Shown here: positions 37,030 to 47,286 of the stretch, in pieces
Layout: every line of letters starts with the position of its first letter
How positions within the stretch are numbered: the first letter of the stretch is position 1
NCBI RefSeq assembly: GCF_011761185.1
Contig: NZ_JAAOYM010000001.1
Location: 3,348,001-3,412,000, forward strand
Length of the DNA stretch: 64,000 bases
Source of the DNA: Saccharomonospora amisosensis
GTDB lineage: Bacteria > Actinomycetota > Actinomycetes > Mycobacteriales > Pseudonocardiaceae
Reading direction: 5' to 3'
The notes under the pieces: generated by a model
What the model was told of the DNA's origin: nothing
What the model saw: the letters and a program-made list of their open reading frames with translations, nothing else
The model's database searches: none
Program-made: the position numbers and the translations under genes

Positions 37030-38502
37030 TCACTGGAGGAAGGAAGCGGCCTGCGTCGCGAGGCCGAGCAGGGGCCCAGGCAACACCCCGGCTCCGACGG
37101 TCACCAGGCCGGCCGCCACGATCACCACCGCGACGAGCGGGCTCGGCCTGCTGATCGCCGCGCTGCCCGCCCTGGGCTCGTGGAAGTACAGCAGCACGAT
37201 CACCTTGGCGTAGAGGTAGATCGCGACCGCGCTGGCCAGCGCCGCGATGACCACGGCGACGCTGCCGCCTGCCGCGACCGCGGCCGAGAACACCGCGAAC
37301 TTGCCGACGAACCCGCTGGTGAGCGGAATTCCCGCGAGGCCGAGCAGCAGCAACGCGAAGATCGCCGCGACGATCGGCGAGCGCCTGCCGAGTCCGGCCC
37401 ACGAGGACAGCCGGGTCACCTCGCCCGCCTCGTCACGGACCAGCGTGACCACCGCGAACGCGCCGAGCGTGCCGAACCCGTAGACCGCGAGGTAGAACAG
37501 CGTGCCTGCGATACCGGACCGGCTCGCGGCCACGACGCCCAGCAGCATGAATCCGGCGTGAGCGACGGCGGAGTAGGCGAGAATGCGCTTGATGTCCTGC
37601 TGGACGACCGCGATCACCGCGCCCAGCACCATGGTCAGGACAGCGACCACGGTCAGCACCGGCCGCCATTCCCGTTCCGCACCGCCGAACACCACGGTGA
37701 ACAGGCGCAGGAACGCGCCGAACGCACCGATTTTGGTCACCGCCGCGAGCAATCCCGTCACGGGCGTGGGCGCACCCTGGTAAACGTCGGGCACCCAGCT
37801 GTGGAACGGCGCGGCACCGATCTTGAACAGCAGGCCGACAGCGAGCAGGGCCATGCCTGTCAACAGCAACGGCCGGTTCGCGCCACCCGCCGCGACAGCG
37901 GCACCGATGTCGGGAAAGGAGACCGAGCCCGCGAACCCGTACACCATCGCCGCGCCGTAGACGAAAAACGCCGCAGAGAACCCACCCAGAACGAAATACT
38001 TCAGCGAGGACTCGTGCGCGACCTTGGCGCGGGTGCGGGCGAGCCCGCACAACAGATAGAGCGGCAGCGACAGCACCTCGACCGCGACGAACATCGTCAG
38101 CAGGTCGTTCGCCGCGGGCAGCAGCAGCAGGCCACCGGTGGCGAACAGAGTCAGCGGCAGCGCCTCGCCGGGGGGTGGTTCACCGCGCCGACCCGCGATC
38201 AGCAGCACCGCGAGGATCGCCAGTACGAGCACGACTCCCTGCATGAACAGCGCGGGCCCGTCGACCGCGATCGAGCCCGCGGCGGTCGTGGTGCCGGTGT
38301 GAGTGCCGCGCGCGACCACGACCACCAGGCACACCAGGGCGCCGACGAGGCCGGCTGTCGCGAGTGGCAGCTGGCCTCGGTGCCTGGCCGTACGGGGCGC
38401 GAAGGCGGTCAGCAGCACCCCCAGCACGCCGGTGGCGAACACCACCAGCATCGGCGCGACGGCGAGGTAGTCGATATCCGGGGCGGTCACGGCAGCCGTC
38501 AT
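37030..38502 (-). CDS. nuoN: NADH-quinone oxidoreductase subunit N
   Basis: 490 residues, about 14 helices, an antiporter-like subunit of the complex I membrane arm. Seen are LYLLCGLARTRAKVAHESSL, YFVLGGFSAAFFVYGAAMVY, APFHSWVPDVYQGAPTPVTG and KRILAYSAVAHAGFMLLGVV. The start ATG 38502 overlaps the stop of a 23-codon mini-ORF and not that of nuoM itself. It ends ten bases before nuoA. Confidence 0.96.
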   Translation of the reverse strand: MTAAVTAPDIDYLAVAPMLVVFATGVLGVLLTAFAPRTARHRGQLPLATAGLVGALVCLVVVVARGTHTGTTTAAGSIAVDGPALFMQGVVLVLAILAVLLIAGRRGEPPPGEALPLTLFATGGLLLLPAANDLLTMFVAVEVLSLPLYLLCGLARTRAKVAHESSLKYFVLGGFSAAFFVYGAAMVYGFAGSVSFPDIGAAVAAGGANRPLLLTGMALLAVGLLFKIGAAPFHSWVPDVYQGAPTPVTGLLAAVTKIGAFGAFLRLFTVVFGGAEREWRPVLTVVAVLTMVLGAVIAVVQQDIKRILAYSAVAHAGFMLLGVVAASRSGIAGTLFYLAVYGFGTLGAFAVVTLVRDEAGEVTRLSSWAGLGRRSPIVAAIFALLLLGLAGIPLTSGFVGKFAVFSAAVAAGGSVAVVIAALASAVAIYLYAKVIVLLYFHEPRAGSAAISRPSPLVAVVIVAAGLVTVGAGVLPGPLLGLATQAASFLQ

Positions 38503-38570
38503 CTCGCCTCCTGTGTCCTGAGGGGCACCCGGTCGGCCCGACGAACGAAGCCGCGCGATTGTGTGTTCAT
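38499..38570 (-). CDS. Mini-ORF linking nuoM to nuoN (junction element, diverged copy)
   Basis: 23 codons reading [15 protein letters not shown] followed by PLRTQEAR. The ATG overlaps the nuoM stop and the TGA overlaps the nuoN start, both as ATGA, and AGGAGG near its 3' end is the nuoN ribosome site. The peptide and DNA match the three tandem mini-ORFs at the nuoG-nuoH junction (same first 17 bases, same GGGCCGACCGGGTG core). Whether the peptide has a role or only carries the coupling signals is unknown. Confidence 0.55.
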   Translation of the reverse strand: MNTQSRGFVRRADRVPLRTQEAR

Positions 38571-40081
38571 CGGGCCTCCGGTGGGGTGGCGACGCCGGTC
38601 TGCTGGACGGTCCCCGCGACCACCGGCTCGATCACGTCGAGCACTGGTTCGGGGTACAGGCCCAGGCCGAGGATCAGCGCCAGCAGCGGCGCGATCACCC
38701 AGCGCTCGCCGGCCCTGAGGTCGGTCACCCCCTCGTTCCCCGGCCGCAGGTCGCCGGTCATCGTCCGCTGGTACAGCCACAGCACGTACACGGCCGCGAG
38801 TACCACTCCCCCTGCTGCGATCACCGCCGCCGCCGGGTACGCGGTGAAGGTGCCCACCAGCACGAGGAATTCGGCCACGAAGCCGGAAAGGCCGGGTAGC
38901 GCCAGCGTGGCAAGGCCCGCGAACAGGAAGGTGCCAGCGAGCACGGGCGCGAGCTGCTGCACGCCACCGTAATCCGCGATGAGATCCGAGCCACGTCTGC
39001 TGATCAGGAACCCGGCGATCAGGAACAGTGCCGCGATGGAAAGCCCGTGGCTCACCATGTAGAAGGCGGCACCGGCCTGACTCTGCGGGGTCATCGCGAA
39101 CACCCCGATCGTGATGAACCCGAAATGGGACAGGGAGGTGTATGCGATCAGCCGCATGATCTCCGTCTGTCCGATCGCGACCAGCGCGCCGTAGCCGATG
39201 CCGATCACGCTCAGCACGACGACGAGCGGGGTGAAGAATTCCGAAGCTTCCGGGAACAGCGAGAGGCAGTACCGCAGCATGCCGAACGTGCCGACCTTGT
39301 CCAGGATCCCGACCAGCAACACGGCCGCGCCCGGTGTGGACTCGGTGACCGCCGAAGGCAGCCAACTGTGCAGCGGCCACAGTGGAGCCTTGATCGCGAA
39401 GGCTACGAAGAACCCCGCGAACAGCAGGCGCTCGGTAACCGGGTCCAGCCGCAGCGTGCCGTCCCGCACCGCCGCCGCCAGCGTCGGGAAGTCGAAGGTG
39501 CCCTGCGGTAGCTGCTGGGCGGACACCACGTACAGCCCGATCACGGCCACGAGCATCAGCAGACCGCCAGCGAGGCTGTAGAGCAGGAACTTCATCGCGG
39601 CCGCCGACCGCGACCGGCCGCCGTATCGGCCGATGAGGAAGTACATCGGGACGAGCATCGCCTCGAACAGCACGTAGAACAGGAACACGTCGGTGGCTGC
39701 GAAAGCGCCGATCGCCGCGGTCTCCAGCGCCAGTGCCAGCGCGAGGAAACCCCTGCCCGTGCTCGCGCTGGCGGCGATGACGATCGGCGTGAGCACGGCC
39801 GTCAGCGCGACCATGGTCAACCCCACGCCGTCGACGCCGAGTCCGTAGGAGATGCCGAAGCGCGGAATCCAGGGATGCTGCTCGGCCAGCTGGAAACCCG
39901 GCTCGCCCGCACGGAACCCGGTAGCCGCGACCGCAAGCAGCGCCACAGCGGCCAGCGCGAAGGTCAGCGCCACACGCCGCGCCAGCCGGTCGGCGCCGCG
40001 CGGAAGTACCGCGACGACCACCGAACCGACGAGCGGAACGGCGCCCACCGTGGTCAGCCAGGGAAAGCCCATCGAACTCAC
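38567..40081 (-). CDS. nuoM: NADH-quinone oxidoreductase subunit M
   Basis: 504 residues from GTG 40081, which overlaps the nuoL stop (GTGA); ATG 40072 is an alternative. Antiporter-like membrane subunit with [40 protein letters not shown] and [19 protein letters not shown]. Its 3' end (coding TPPEAR) has the same last 15 bases, CCGGAGGCCCGATGA, as the tandem mini-ORFs between nuoG and nuoH. Confidence 0.96.
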   Translation of the reverse strand: MSSMGFPWLTTVGAVPLVGSVVVAVLPRGADRLARRVALTFALAAVALLAVAATGFRAGEPGFQLAEQHPWIPRFGISYGLGVDGVGLTMVALTAVLTPIVIAASASTGRGFLALALALETAAIGAFAATDVFLFYVLFEAMLVPMYFLIGRYGGRSRSAAAMKFLLYSLAGGLLMLVAVIGLYVVSAQQLPQGTFDFPTLAAAVRDGTLRLDPVTERLLFAGFFVAFAIKAPLWPLHSWLPSAVTESTPGAAVLLVGILDKVGTFGMLRYCLSLFPEASEFFTPLVVVLSVIGIGYGALVAIGQTEIMRLIAYTSLSHFGFITIGVFAMTPQSQAGAAFYMVSHGLSIAALFLIAGFLISRRGSDLIADYGGVQQLAPVLAGTFLFAGLATLALPGLSGFVAEFLVLVGTFTAYPAAAVIAAGGVVLAAVYVLWLYQRTMTGDLRPGNEGVTDLRAGERWVIAPLLALILGLGLYPEPVLDVIEPVVAGTVQQTGVATPPEAR

Positions 40082-41958
40082 CACCCCACCAGGAACGCCG
40101 CGATGAGCAGGGTCGCGCCGCCGAACACCCACAGCGCGTAGCCGCGCACGTAGCCGGTCTGTGCCGTGCGCAGCACAGCCGCGCCGCGCGCGACCGTGCC
40201 CCCGACCCCGGTGACGGCGCGGTCGAGATCCCGCTCGGCCGGACCGGCGAGCCAGCTCGCGAGTGCCCGGCCCGGCCGCATCACCACGGCTTCGTTGAAA
40301 GCGTCGCCGTAGAGGTCCCGCCGCGCGGCCCGCACGAGCCACGACCCAGCCTGCCGAGTGGGCCGGGCGTGCTGCAACCAGGCCACCGCGACGCCTGCGG
40401 CGACGACCGAAAGGACCAGCGCCGTCCACCCCCAAGCGGCGTGCGGCGTGCCGGCTTCGACCGGTTCACCGAGCACGGGGGCGAGCCAGCCCGCCATCCG
40501 GCCACCCAGCCAGAGCAGCAGGCCCGCGCCAGCCGAGCCGAGGGCGAGCACCACCATCGGCACGAGCATCGTCGGTGGCGACTCGTGTGGGTGCGTCTGC
40601 CTGGCCCACCGCCGGGGCCCGAAGAACGTCAGCAGCAGCACCCGAGTCATGTAGAAGGCGGTGAGCCCGGCACCGGCCAGCGCCGCGGTGCCGAGGACCA
40701 AGCCCAGCGGGCCACCGGTGCCGAAGGCGACCTCGATGATGGGGTCCTTGGTGAAGAAGCCCGAAAACGGTGGCACCCCGATGATCGCGAGGTATCCCGC
40801 GCCGAACGTGACGAACGTGGCGGGCAGCGCCGCGCGCAGCGCACCGTAGCGGCGCATGTCGACCTCGTCGTGCATCGCGTGCATGACCGATCCCGCGCCG
40901 AGGAACAGGCCCGCCTTGAAGAACCCGTGAACGACCAGGTGCGTGATCGCGAGGACGTAACCGGCAGCACCCAGCCCCGCTGCCAGCATCATGTACCCGA
41001 TCTGGGACATCGTCGAAGCCGCCAGCGCCTGCTTGATGTCGTACTTCGCGCAGCCGATGATCGCGCCGAACAGCAGCGTGGCCGCACCGACCAGCGCGAC
41101 GGCAAGCCGCGCGTCCGGTGCCGCGGCGTAGATCTCGTGCGAGCGGGTGATGAGGTAGACCCCCGCGGTGACCATCGTGGCGGCGTGGATGAGGGCCGAC
41201 ACCGGGGTCGGCCCCTCCATCGCGTCCAGCAGCCACGACTGCAGCGGCAGCTGGGCGGACTTCCCGCACGCCGCGAGCAGTAGCAGCAGGCCGATAGCGG
41301 TCGCGGTGCCGCCGTTTGATCCGGCTGCCGCGAACACGGTGTCGAAGTCCAGCGAACCGAATGCGCCGACCATGAGCATCATCGCAACGAGCAGCCCCAG
41401 GTCGCCGACGCGGTTGACCACGAACGCCTTCTTCGCCGCCACAGCGGCGGCCGGTTTGTGCTGCCAGAACCCGATCAGCAGGTACGACGCCAGGCCGACA
41501 CCCTCCCAACCGATGAAGAGCACCACGAAGTCGTCGGCCAGCACCAGCAGCAGCATCGCCGCCACGAACAGGTTGAGATAGCCGAAGAACCGGCGGCGGC
41601 GTGGGTCGTCCGCAAGGTAGGCCACGGAGTAGATGTGGATGAGCGCGCCGACCCCCGTGATCAGCAGGACGAACGTCAGCGACAGTGGATCGAGCAACAA
41701 CCGAACGTCCACCCGCAACTCGCCGACCGAAAGCCATGTGAACAACGGCGTGTGCTGAACCCGCTGATCCGGGGCTAGGCCGGTCTGGCCCAGCGTGGCG
41801 GAAAGGCCGACGATGAAGGCGGCCAGCACCGTCGCCACCCCAAGGTAATGGCCCCACCGGTCCGTCCGCCTACCACCAAGCAGCAATACCGCGGCGCCGA
41901 GGGCGGGATACGCGACGATGAGCCAGGCAGCGGATTCGGACAGCATCTCTGTCACCAC
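40078..41958 (-). CDS. nuoL: NADH-quinone oxidoreductase subunit L
   Basis: 626 residues, the largest antiporter-like subunit. Seen are [76 protein letters not shown] and the C-terminal lateral helix region ([20 protein letters not shown]). The start may be GTG 41958, GTG 41955 or ATG 41946, all close after the nuoK stop. Confidence 0.96.
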   Translation of the reverse strand: MVTEMLSESAAWLIVAYPALGAAVLLLGGRRTDRWGHYLGVATVLAAFIVGLSATLGQTGLAPDQRVQHTPLFTWLSVGELRVDVRLLLDPLSLTFVLLITGVGALIHIYSVAYLADDPRRRRFFGYLNLFVAAMLLLVLADDFVVLFIGWEGVGLASYLLIGFWQHKPAAAVAAKKAFVVNRVGDLGLLVAMMLMVGAFGSLDFDTVFAAAGSNGGTATAIGLLLLLAACGKSAQLPLQSWLLDAMEGPTPVSALIHAATMVTAGVYLITRSHEIYAAAPDARLAVALVGAATLLFGAIIGCAKYDIKQALAASTMSQIGYMMLAAGLGAAGYVLAITHLVVHGFFKAGLFLGAGSVMHAMHDEVDMRRYGALRAALPATFVTFGAGYLAIIGVPPFSGFFTKDPIIEVAFGTGGPLGLVLGTAALAGAGLTAFYMTRVLLLTFFGPRRWARQTHPHESPPTMLVPMVVLALGSAGAGLLLWLGGRMAGWLAPVLGEPVEAGTPHAAWGWTALVLSVVAAGVAVAWLQHARPTRQAGSWLVRAARRDLYGDAFNEAVVMRPGRALASWLAGPAERDLDRAVTGVGGTVARGAAVLRTAQTGYVRGYALWVFGGATLLIAAFLVGW

Positions 41959-41963
41959 TTCCC

Positions 41964-42263
41964 TCAGTGCCTGAGCAGGTTGGCGTCGTCGATCGAGGAC
42001 GACCGGCGGTCACGGAAAGCGGTCATCACGATCGCGAGGCCCACCACGACCTCAGCGGCGGCGACGACCATGATGAAGAAGGCGAACACCTGGCCGTCGA
42101 GACCGTTGTGCATCCGGGAGAACACGACGAACGCCAGGTTTGCCGCGTTGAGCATCAGCTCGACGCACATCAGCACCACGATCGCGTTGCGCCGCGTGAG
42201 GACGCCGACAGCACCAAGTCCGAACAGGACAGCGGAAAGGTAGAGGTAGCTCTCCGGGCTCAT
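41964..42263 (-). CDS. nuoK: NADH-quinone oxidoreductase subunit K
   Basis: 99 residues, three helices. It shows [39 protein letters not shown] (with the conserved membrane glutamate) and [18 protein letters not shown] (the second). ATG 42263 overlaps the nuoJ stop (ATGA). Confidence 0.96.
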   Translation of the reverse strand: MSPESYLYLSAVLFGLGAVGVLTRRNAIVVLMCVELMLNAANLAFVVFSRMHNGLDGQVFAFFIMVVAAAEVVVGLAIVMTAFRDRRSSSIDDANLLRH

Positions 42264-42940
42264 CGTTGCCCCCGCCGTCCCGGCACGGAGTTCCACGCGG
42301 GCTCCCCGTCCGGCAGCAGCGCGGGCACATCCACCGAGTTACGGCCGGCGTAGACGCCCGGCGGGGGAAGCGGACTGACCTGACCACCCCGCGCCAGCGC
42401 GCGGATGCGCCTTATGGACAGTTCGCGTTGCGTCATGCGGGTGCCGCCGCGGTGACCGGTCAGCGCCATCGCGCCCAGCGCCGCGGTAATCAGCAGCGCG
42501 CTGGTCACCTCGAAGGCCCAAACGTAGCGGGTGAAGATCAGCGTCGCGAGGCCCGGTACGTCGCCACCGGCCGGTGTGGCCGTTCCGGCGGGCTCCAGCA
42601 TCACCTCACCCAGCCCGGCCACAACCAGCACGCCGAAGGCCAGCCCGGTGAGCACGGCCGCGACCCGCTGCCCGCGCAACCGCTCCACCAGCGACTCGGC
42701 GGTGTCGACGCCGACCATCATCACCACGAACAGGAACAGCATCATCACGGCACCCGCGTAGACCACGACCTGCACCACGCCGAGGAAGACCGCGCCGTGC
42801 CCGATGTAGAACACCGCGAGGCCGAGCATGACCAGCGCCAGCAGGAGTGCGCTGTGCACGGCCTTCGCCGTCACCAGCATCCCGGCTGCGGCGAGCACGG
42901 TGACCGGGGCGAGAATCCAGAACACGATCACTTCGGTCAT
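42260..42940 (-). CDS. nuoJ: NADH-quinone oxidoreductase subunit J
   Basis: 226 residues, five helices. Typical block: [20 protein letters not shown] followed by VVMMVGVD. The long polar C-terminus ([20 protein letters not shown]) is usual in actinobacteria. ATG 42940 overlaps the nuoI stop. Confidence 0.95.
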   Translation of the reverse strand: MTEVIVFWILAPVTVLAAAGMLVTAKAVHSALLLALVMLGLAVFYIGHGAVFLGVVQVVVYAGAVMMLFLFVVMMVGVDTAESLVERLRGQRVAAVLTGLAFGVLVVAGLGEVMLEPAGTATPAGGDVPGLATLIFTRYVWAFEVTSALLITAALGAMALTGHRGGTRMTQRELSIRRIRALARGGQVSPLPPPGVYAGRNSVDVPALLPDGEPAWNSVPGRRGQR

Positions 42941-43461
42941 CGGAGGCTCCCGTCCCCCGCGCGCACCCGGTCCGCGTAGTAGTCGGCGGCGGTTGTGCCG
43001 GGAGCCATCGGATGCGGCGGTGCGACCATGCCGGGGCTCAGGTCGGCAAGTAGCTGCTCCTTGGTGAACACCAGCTCGTCGCGACCGAGGTCGGCGAGTT
43101 CGAACTCGGTGCTCATGGTCAACGCGCGGGTGGGGCATGCCTCTACACACAGTCCACAGAAGATGCAACGCAGGTAGTTGATCTCGTATCGGCGGCCGTA
43201 CCGCTCACCCGGCGAGTACCGCTCGGAGTCGGTGTTGTCCGCCCCCTCCACGCGGATCGCGTCCGCAGGGCAGGCCCACGCGCACAGCTCGCAGCCGACG
43301 CACTTCTCGAGCCCGTCGGCGTAGCGGTTCAGGACGTGGCGGCCGTGAAAACCGTCCGGCAGCTCCTTGCGCTGCTCGGGATAGAACTCCGTGTTGGGCT
43401 TTTTGAACATCGCGGAGAAGGTGACACCGAACCCCGCGACCGAGTCGAGGAACTTACCCAC
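42937..43461 (-). CDS. nuoI: NADH-quinone oxidoreductase subunit I
   Basis: 174 residues with two [4Fe-4S] motifs, [16 protein letters not shown] and [16 protein letters not shown], which carry electrons toward the quinone site. The region between them ([17 protein letters not shown]) is characteristic. It overlaps the nuoH stop by eight bases. Confidence 0.96.
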   Translation of the reverse strand: MGKFLDSVAGFGVTFSAMFKKPNTEFYPEQRKELPDGFHGRHVLNRYADGLEKCVGCELCAWACPADAIRVEGADNTDSERYSPGERYGRRYEINYLRCIFCGLCVEACPTRALTMSTEFELADLGRDELVFTKEQLLADLSPGMVAPPHPMAPGTTAADYYADRVRAGDGSLR

Positions 43462-44674
43462 GTCCAGCCTCCTTCAGGTGCGAGCGCGGCAGTGGCGGGA
43501 CCGGGAACCCGCCGTCGCCGGTGTCATCGATGTCCAGGCGTGCCCGGCCGCGGCCGCGGCGCGATCCCAGCGACACGGCGACGAGCAGCAGCACCGCCAC
43601 GGCACCGGCGATCAGCAACGGGGTGGTGCCATCCGCTGGATCGCCAAGGGTCCGCACGGCGGCCACCACCGCGATCCAGGCGAGCGAGAACGGGATCAGC
43701 AGCTTCCAGCCCAGTGTCATGAACTGGTCGTAGCGCAACCGGGGAAGTGTTCCGCGCAACCAGATGAACACGAACAGCAGCAGCAACACCTTGCCCAGCA
43801 ACCACAATGCTGGCCAGGCGCCGCGATTGGCCCCTTCCCACAACGAGATCGGCCACGGTGCCCGCCAGCCGCCGAGGAACAGCGTGCTGGCCAGCGCGGA
43901 CACGGTGACCATGTTGATGTACTCCGCGAGCATGAACGTCGCGAACTTCAGCGACGAGTACTCGGTGTGGAAGCCACCGACCAGCTCTCCCTCGGCCTCC
44001 GGCAGGTCGAACGGCGCCCGGTTGGTCTCCCCCACCATGGCTACGAGGTAGATCAGCAGTGAAGGCGCGAGCAGCACCCCGTACCACAGCCCGTCCTGGG
44101 CCAGCACTATGTCCGATGTAGACATCGATCCGGCGATGAGGAAGACGGCGACGAAGGACAGCGCCATCGCGATCTCGTAGGAGAGCACCTGGGCGGTGGA
44201 GCGCAAGCCGCCCAGCAGCGGGTAGACCGAGCCGGAGGACCAGCCTGCCAGGACGATGCCGTAGACGCCTATCGACGTGGCGGCCAGTACGAACAGCACG
44301 CCCACCGGCAGATCCGTTAGCTGGAGCACGGTGGTGTGCCCGAACACGGTCACCTCGGGCCCGAACGGGATCACCGCCATGGAAAGGAACGCGCACGTGC
44401 CGGCGATCACCGGCGCCAGCACGAACACCACGCGATCGGCAGCGCGCGGGGTGATGTCCTCCTTCAGCGCCAGCTTGAGCCCATCGGCCAGCGACTGCAG
44501 CGTCCCCCACGGCCCGACCCGGGTCGGGCCGACCCGCATCTGCATGTAGGCCACGACCTTGCGCTCGTAGACGACGCAGAACAAGGTGATGAGCAGCAGC
44601 AGGACGAAGATCACGAGCGCCTTGCCTGCTACAAGCCACCACGGGTCCCGCGCGAGTAGTTCCGCCGCTGTCAT
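43454..44674 (-). CDS. nuoH: NADH-quinone oxidoreductase subunit H
   Basis: 406 residues from ATG 44674. Membrane subunit forming part of the quinone chamber: [58 protein letters not shown] and [20 protein letters not shown]. The C-terminal tail is long and charged. Its ATG overlaps the stop of the third tandem mini-ORF, so its translation depends on that element's ribosome site (CCGGAGGCCCG). Confidence 0.96.
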   Translation of the reverse strand: MTAAELLARDPWWLVAGKALVIFVLLLLITLFCVVYERKVVAYMQMRVGPTRVGPWGTLQSLADGLKLALKEDITPRAADRVVFVLAPVIAGTCAFLSMAVIPFGPEVTVFGHTTVLQLTDLPVGVLFVLAATSIGVYGIVLAGWSSGSVYPLLGGLRSTAQVLSYEIAMALSFVAVFLIAGSMSTSDIVLAQDGLWYGVLLAPSLLIYLVAMVGETNRAPFDLPEAEGELVGGFHTEYSSLKFATFMLAEYINMVTVSALASTLFLGGWRAPWPISLWEGANRGAWPALWLLGKVLLLLFVFIWLRGTLPRLRYDQFMTLGWKLLIPFSLAWIAVVAAVRTLGDPADGTTPLLIAGAVAVLLLVAVSLGSRRGRGRARLDIDDTGDGGFPVPPLPRSHLKEAGRG

Positions 44675-44748
44675 CGGGCCTCCGGTTTCTTGCGGGACAC
44701 CCGCACCCGGTCGGCCCAACGAACAAGGCTCCGCGATTGTGTGTTCAT
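44671..44748 (-). CDS. Tandem mini-ORF 3 (adjacent to nuoH)
   Basis: 25 codons reading [15 protein letters not shown] followed by [10 protein letters not shown]. The ATG overlaps the stop of mini-ORF 2 and its TGA overlaps the nuoH ATG. GGAGG near the 3' end serves nuoH. It is identical in protein to mini-ORF 2. Confidence 0.5.
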   Translation of the reverse strand: MNTQSRSLVRWADRVRVSRKKPEAR

Positions 44749-44822
44749 CGGGCCTCCGGTTTCTTGCGGGACACCCGCACCCGGTCGGCCCAACGAACAA
44801 GGCTCCGCGATTGTGTGTTCAT
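44745..44822 (-). CDS. Tandem mini-ORF 2
   Basis: 25 codons with the same sequence as mini-ORF 3. Both ends are ATGA overlaps with its neighbours, keeping the chain nuoG, mini-ORFs 1 to 3, nuoH translationally linked. Confidence 0.5.
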   Translation of the reverse strand: MNTQSRSLVRWADRVRVSRKKPEAR

Positions 44823-44896
44823 CGGGCCTCCGGTTTCTTGTGGGACACCCGCACCCGGTCGGCCCAACGAACAAGGCTCCGCGATTGTGTGTTCAT
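44819..44896 (-). CDS. Tandem mini-ORF 1 (adjacent to nuoG)
   Basis: 25 codons, differing from mini-ORFs 2 and 3 only in [10 protein letters not shown] in place of [10 protein letters not shown]. That tail is identical to the last residues of NuoG. The ATG overlaps the nuoG stop. Confidence 0.5.
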   Translation of the reverse strand: MNTQSRSLVRWADRVRVSHKKPEAR

Positions 44897-47286
44897 CGGG
44901 CCTCCGGTTTCTTGTGGGACACCCGCACGTGCGCACCCGTGGTGGCCCCGAGCGTCTCGTGCACGGTTGAGCCCGGCGAGTTCTGCGGGACCCAGACGAC
45001 CCGCTCGGGTAGGTCGGTGACGGCAAGCGGCAGGTTCAGCGAACCCCGTGAGGTGGAAACCGTGACCAGGTCACCCTCCGCAGCCCCGATCTCGGCCGCC
45101 GTCGCGGCCGAAAGACGAGCCACCGGGCGGCGCGCCGCCTCGGCCAGGTTCTCGTCCCCGTCCTGCAGGCGGCCGTTGTCCAGCAGCATCCGCCAGGTGG
45201 CGAGCACGGCCTGCCCGGCGGGAGGGGATGTCGCGGGGCGCGCGGCGGGGACCGGCTCGAGCCCGGGGCGCTGCCCGGACCACGAGCCAAGCCGTGCCAG
45301 CTGTACGCGCGCCGCGTCACCTGTGCCCAGGTCGGCATCAGCCCGCGCCGCGATCGCCCCCAGCACCCGGTGGTCCGCCCACTGACCCCTGTCCCGCACC
45401 GCCGCCTCGAACGGGCGGTGCCGGTTCTCCCAGTTGACGAACGTCCCGGACTTCTCACCGGACACGGCGACCGGAAAGACGACGTCGGCTCGCTCGGTGA
45501 CGGCACTCGCACGCGTCTCCAGGCTCACCACGAACGGTGCCCGCTCGATGCCACGCAACGCCGTGAGCGGGTCGCGCAGATCGCCGGGCTCGACCCCGGC
45601 CACGAGGAGCGCGCCCAGCTCACCACGCTCGGCCGCCGCGAGGATCGCCTCGGTGTCGCGACCGGGCTCGGCGGGCAGTTCCTGCACACCCCAGGCGCGA
45701 GCGACCTCCGCGCGTGCAAGCGAATCGGCCACCGGCCGGCCGCCGGGCAACACCGTGGGGAACGCGCCTGCCTCCAGCGCGCCCCGGTCGCCCGCCCTGC
45801 GCGGCACCCAGCCCAGCGAGGCCCCGGTCACTCCGGCCAGCCGGGCCGCCGCCGTCAGCGCGCCCGCCGAGTTCGCGAGCCGCTCCCCCACCAGAATCAC
45901 CGCGCCTGGCTGGTACAGCGCCCGGCCGGGCTCGTCCCCCGCCAGCGTGTCGAGAACGGCTGCTTCCTCGCCCGGCGAAGCCTTCAGCAGTGTGCCGGTC
46001 AGCTTCTCCAGCCCATAGCTGGCGAACGGCGCGATCGAGAATACGGAAAGGCCCGCCCGCACGCCCTTGCGCAGCCGCAGGAACACGATCGGCGCCTCTT
46101 CCTCCGGTTCGAGTCCAGCGAGCAACACGGCCGGGGCGCGCTCCAGATCCGCGTAGGTGGGGCCGAGCGGGCGGCCCGCGACCACCGTGGCCAAGAAGCC
46201 CGTCTCCTCCGGCGAGAGTGGCCGGGCGCGGAAGTCCACGTCGTTGGTACCGAGCACGATCCGCGCGAACTTCGCGTAGGCGTAGGCGTCCTCCAGCGTC
46301 AGCCGCCCACCGGTGAGCACGCCCGCGTTGCCGCGCGCGGCCCCCAATCCCTCAGCTGCGGCCGCGAGCGCTTCCGGCCAGGACGCCGGTTCGAGCCGGC
46401 CGGTCCCCCGGTCGCGCAGCAACGGCGTGGTGAGCCGGTCGGCGGCCGTGGCGTGCCGAAACGCCCACCGCCCCTTGTCGCAGTTCCATTCCTCGTTGAC
46501 CGCCGGGTCATCGCCCGCGTTGTGCCGCACGACCTCACCGCCACGGGAGTCGGCGCGGATGGCGCAGCCCGCGGCGCAGTGCTCGCACACCCCTGCCTTC
46601 GACACCAGGTCGAATGGTCGGGACCGGAACCGGTACGAGGTCGCGGTGAGCGCGCCGACCGGGCAGATCTGCACCGTGTTGCCGGAGAAGTAGGAGTCGA
46701 ACGGCCGGTGCTCGCCGACCCCGATCTGTTGCTGGCTGCCACGCTCCATCAGTTCGATCATCGGATCGCCCGCGATCTGCTCGGCGAACCGCGTGCAGCG
46801 CGCGCATTGCACGCACCGCTCGCGGTCCAGCAGGATCAGGCTGGAGATCGCGACCGGTTTCGGGAACGTGCGCTTTTGCCCGGTGAATCGGGACCGCGCG
46901 TTGCCGCCCGTCATGGCCTGGTTCTGCAACGGGCACTCTCCACCCTTGTCGCAGACCGGGCAGTCCAGTGGGTGGTTGATCAGCAGCAGTTCCAGAACGC
47001 CGCGCTGCGCGCGGTCGGCCATCGCTGAGGTGAGCTGCGTGTGCACGACCATGCCGGGTGCCACCGCCGTGGTGCAGGCGGTCACAGGTTTCGCCTGCCC
47101 GGCCACCTCGACGAGACACTGCCTGCAGGCACCCGCCGGTTCGAGCAGCGGGTGGTCGCAGAACCGGGGGATCTCGACGCCGAGCAACTCGGCTGCCCTG
47201 ATCACGAGCGTCCCCGCCGGTACGCTGAGCTCGGTTCCGTCGATGGTCAGGGTGACCAGTTCGGTCTCCTGTGCGGTGGCCGTCAT
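44893..47286 (-). CDS. nuoG: NADH-quinone oxidoreductase subunit G
   Basis: 797 residues. Cluster motifs in order: [2Fe-2S] [67 protein letters not shown]. The C-terminal molybdopterin-like domain ([10 protein letters not shown] onward) is complete. The last residues, [11 protein letters not shown], are encoded by the same 35 bases as the end of the tandem mini-ORFs. The start ATG 47286 overlaps the nuoF stop. Confidence 0.96.
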   Translation of the reverse strand: MTATAQETELVTLTIDGTELSVPAGTLVIRAAELLGVEIPRFCDHPLLEPAGACRQCLVEVAGQAKPVTACTTAVAPGMVVHTQLTSAMADRAQRGVLELLLINHPLDCPVCDKGGECPLQNQAMTGGNARSRFTGQKRTFPKPVAISSLILLDRERCVQCARCTRFAEQIAGDPMIELMERGSQQQIGVGEHRPFDSYFSGNTVQICPVGALTATSYRFRSRPFDLVSKAGVCEHCAAGCAIRADSRGGEVVRHNAGDDPAVNEEWNCDKGRWAFRHATAADRLTTPLLRDRGTGRLEPASWPEALAAAAEGLGAARGNAGVLTGGRLTLEDAYAYAKFARIVLGTNDVDFRARPLSPEETGFLATVVAGRPLGPTYADLERAPAVLLAGLEPEEEAPIVFLRLRKGVRAGLSVFSIAPFASYGLEKLTGTLLKASPGEEAAVLDTLAGDEPGRALYQPGAVILVGERLANSAGALTAAARLAGVTGASLGWVPRRAGDRGALEAGAFPTVLPGGRPVADSLARAEVARAWGVQELPAEPGRDTEAILAAAERGELGALLVAGVEPGDLRDPLTALRGIERAPFVVSLETRASAVTERADVVFPVAVSGEKSGTFVNWENRHRPFEAAVRDRGQWADHRVLGAIAARADADLGTGDAARVQLARLGSWSGQRPGLEPVPAARPATSPPAGQAVLATWRMLLDNGRLQDGDENLAEAARRPVARLSAATAAEIGAAEGDLVTVSTSRGSLNLPLAVTDLPERVVWVPQNSPGSTVHETLGATTGAHVRVSHKKPEAR

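Larger units (their letters stand above)
44672..44928 (-). repeat. 74-bp tandem repeat, three full units plus a 35-bp partial unit
   Basis: Units start at 44672, 44746, 44820 and 44894 with an exact 74-bp period. Units 1 and 2 read TTGCGGG where unit 3 and the partial unit read TTGTGGG. The partial unit is the 3' end of nuoG itself. Each unit contains a start codon, a mini-ORF, a short hairpin (TGCGGG-ACA-CCCGCA), a ribosome site and the ATGA that leads to the next unit. Confidence 0.95.

Noticed and set aside
36910-38718. 602-residue open frame on the plus strand
   Set aside because: Antisense to nuoA, nuoN and the start of nuoM; composition (Arg, Gln, His, Asp) is that of a shadow frame.
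44672-44928. Possible CRISPR array
   Set aside because: The 74-bp units are contiguous, with no unique spacers between them, and encode overlapping ORFs.
45370-47028. 552-residue open frame on the plus strand
   Set aside because: Antisense to nuoG with no motif; nuoG has all Fe-S motifs on the other strand.
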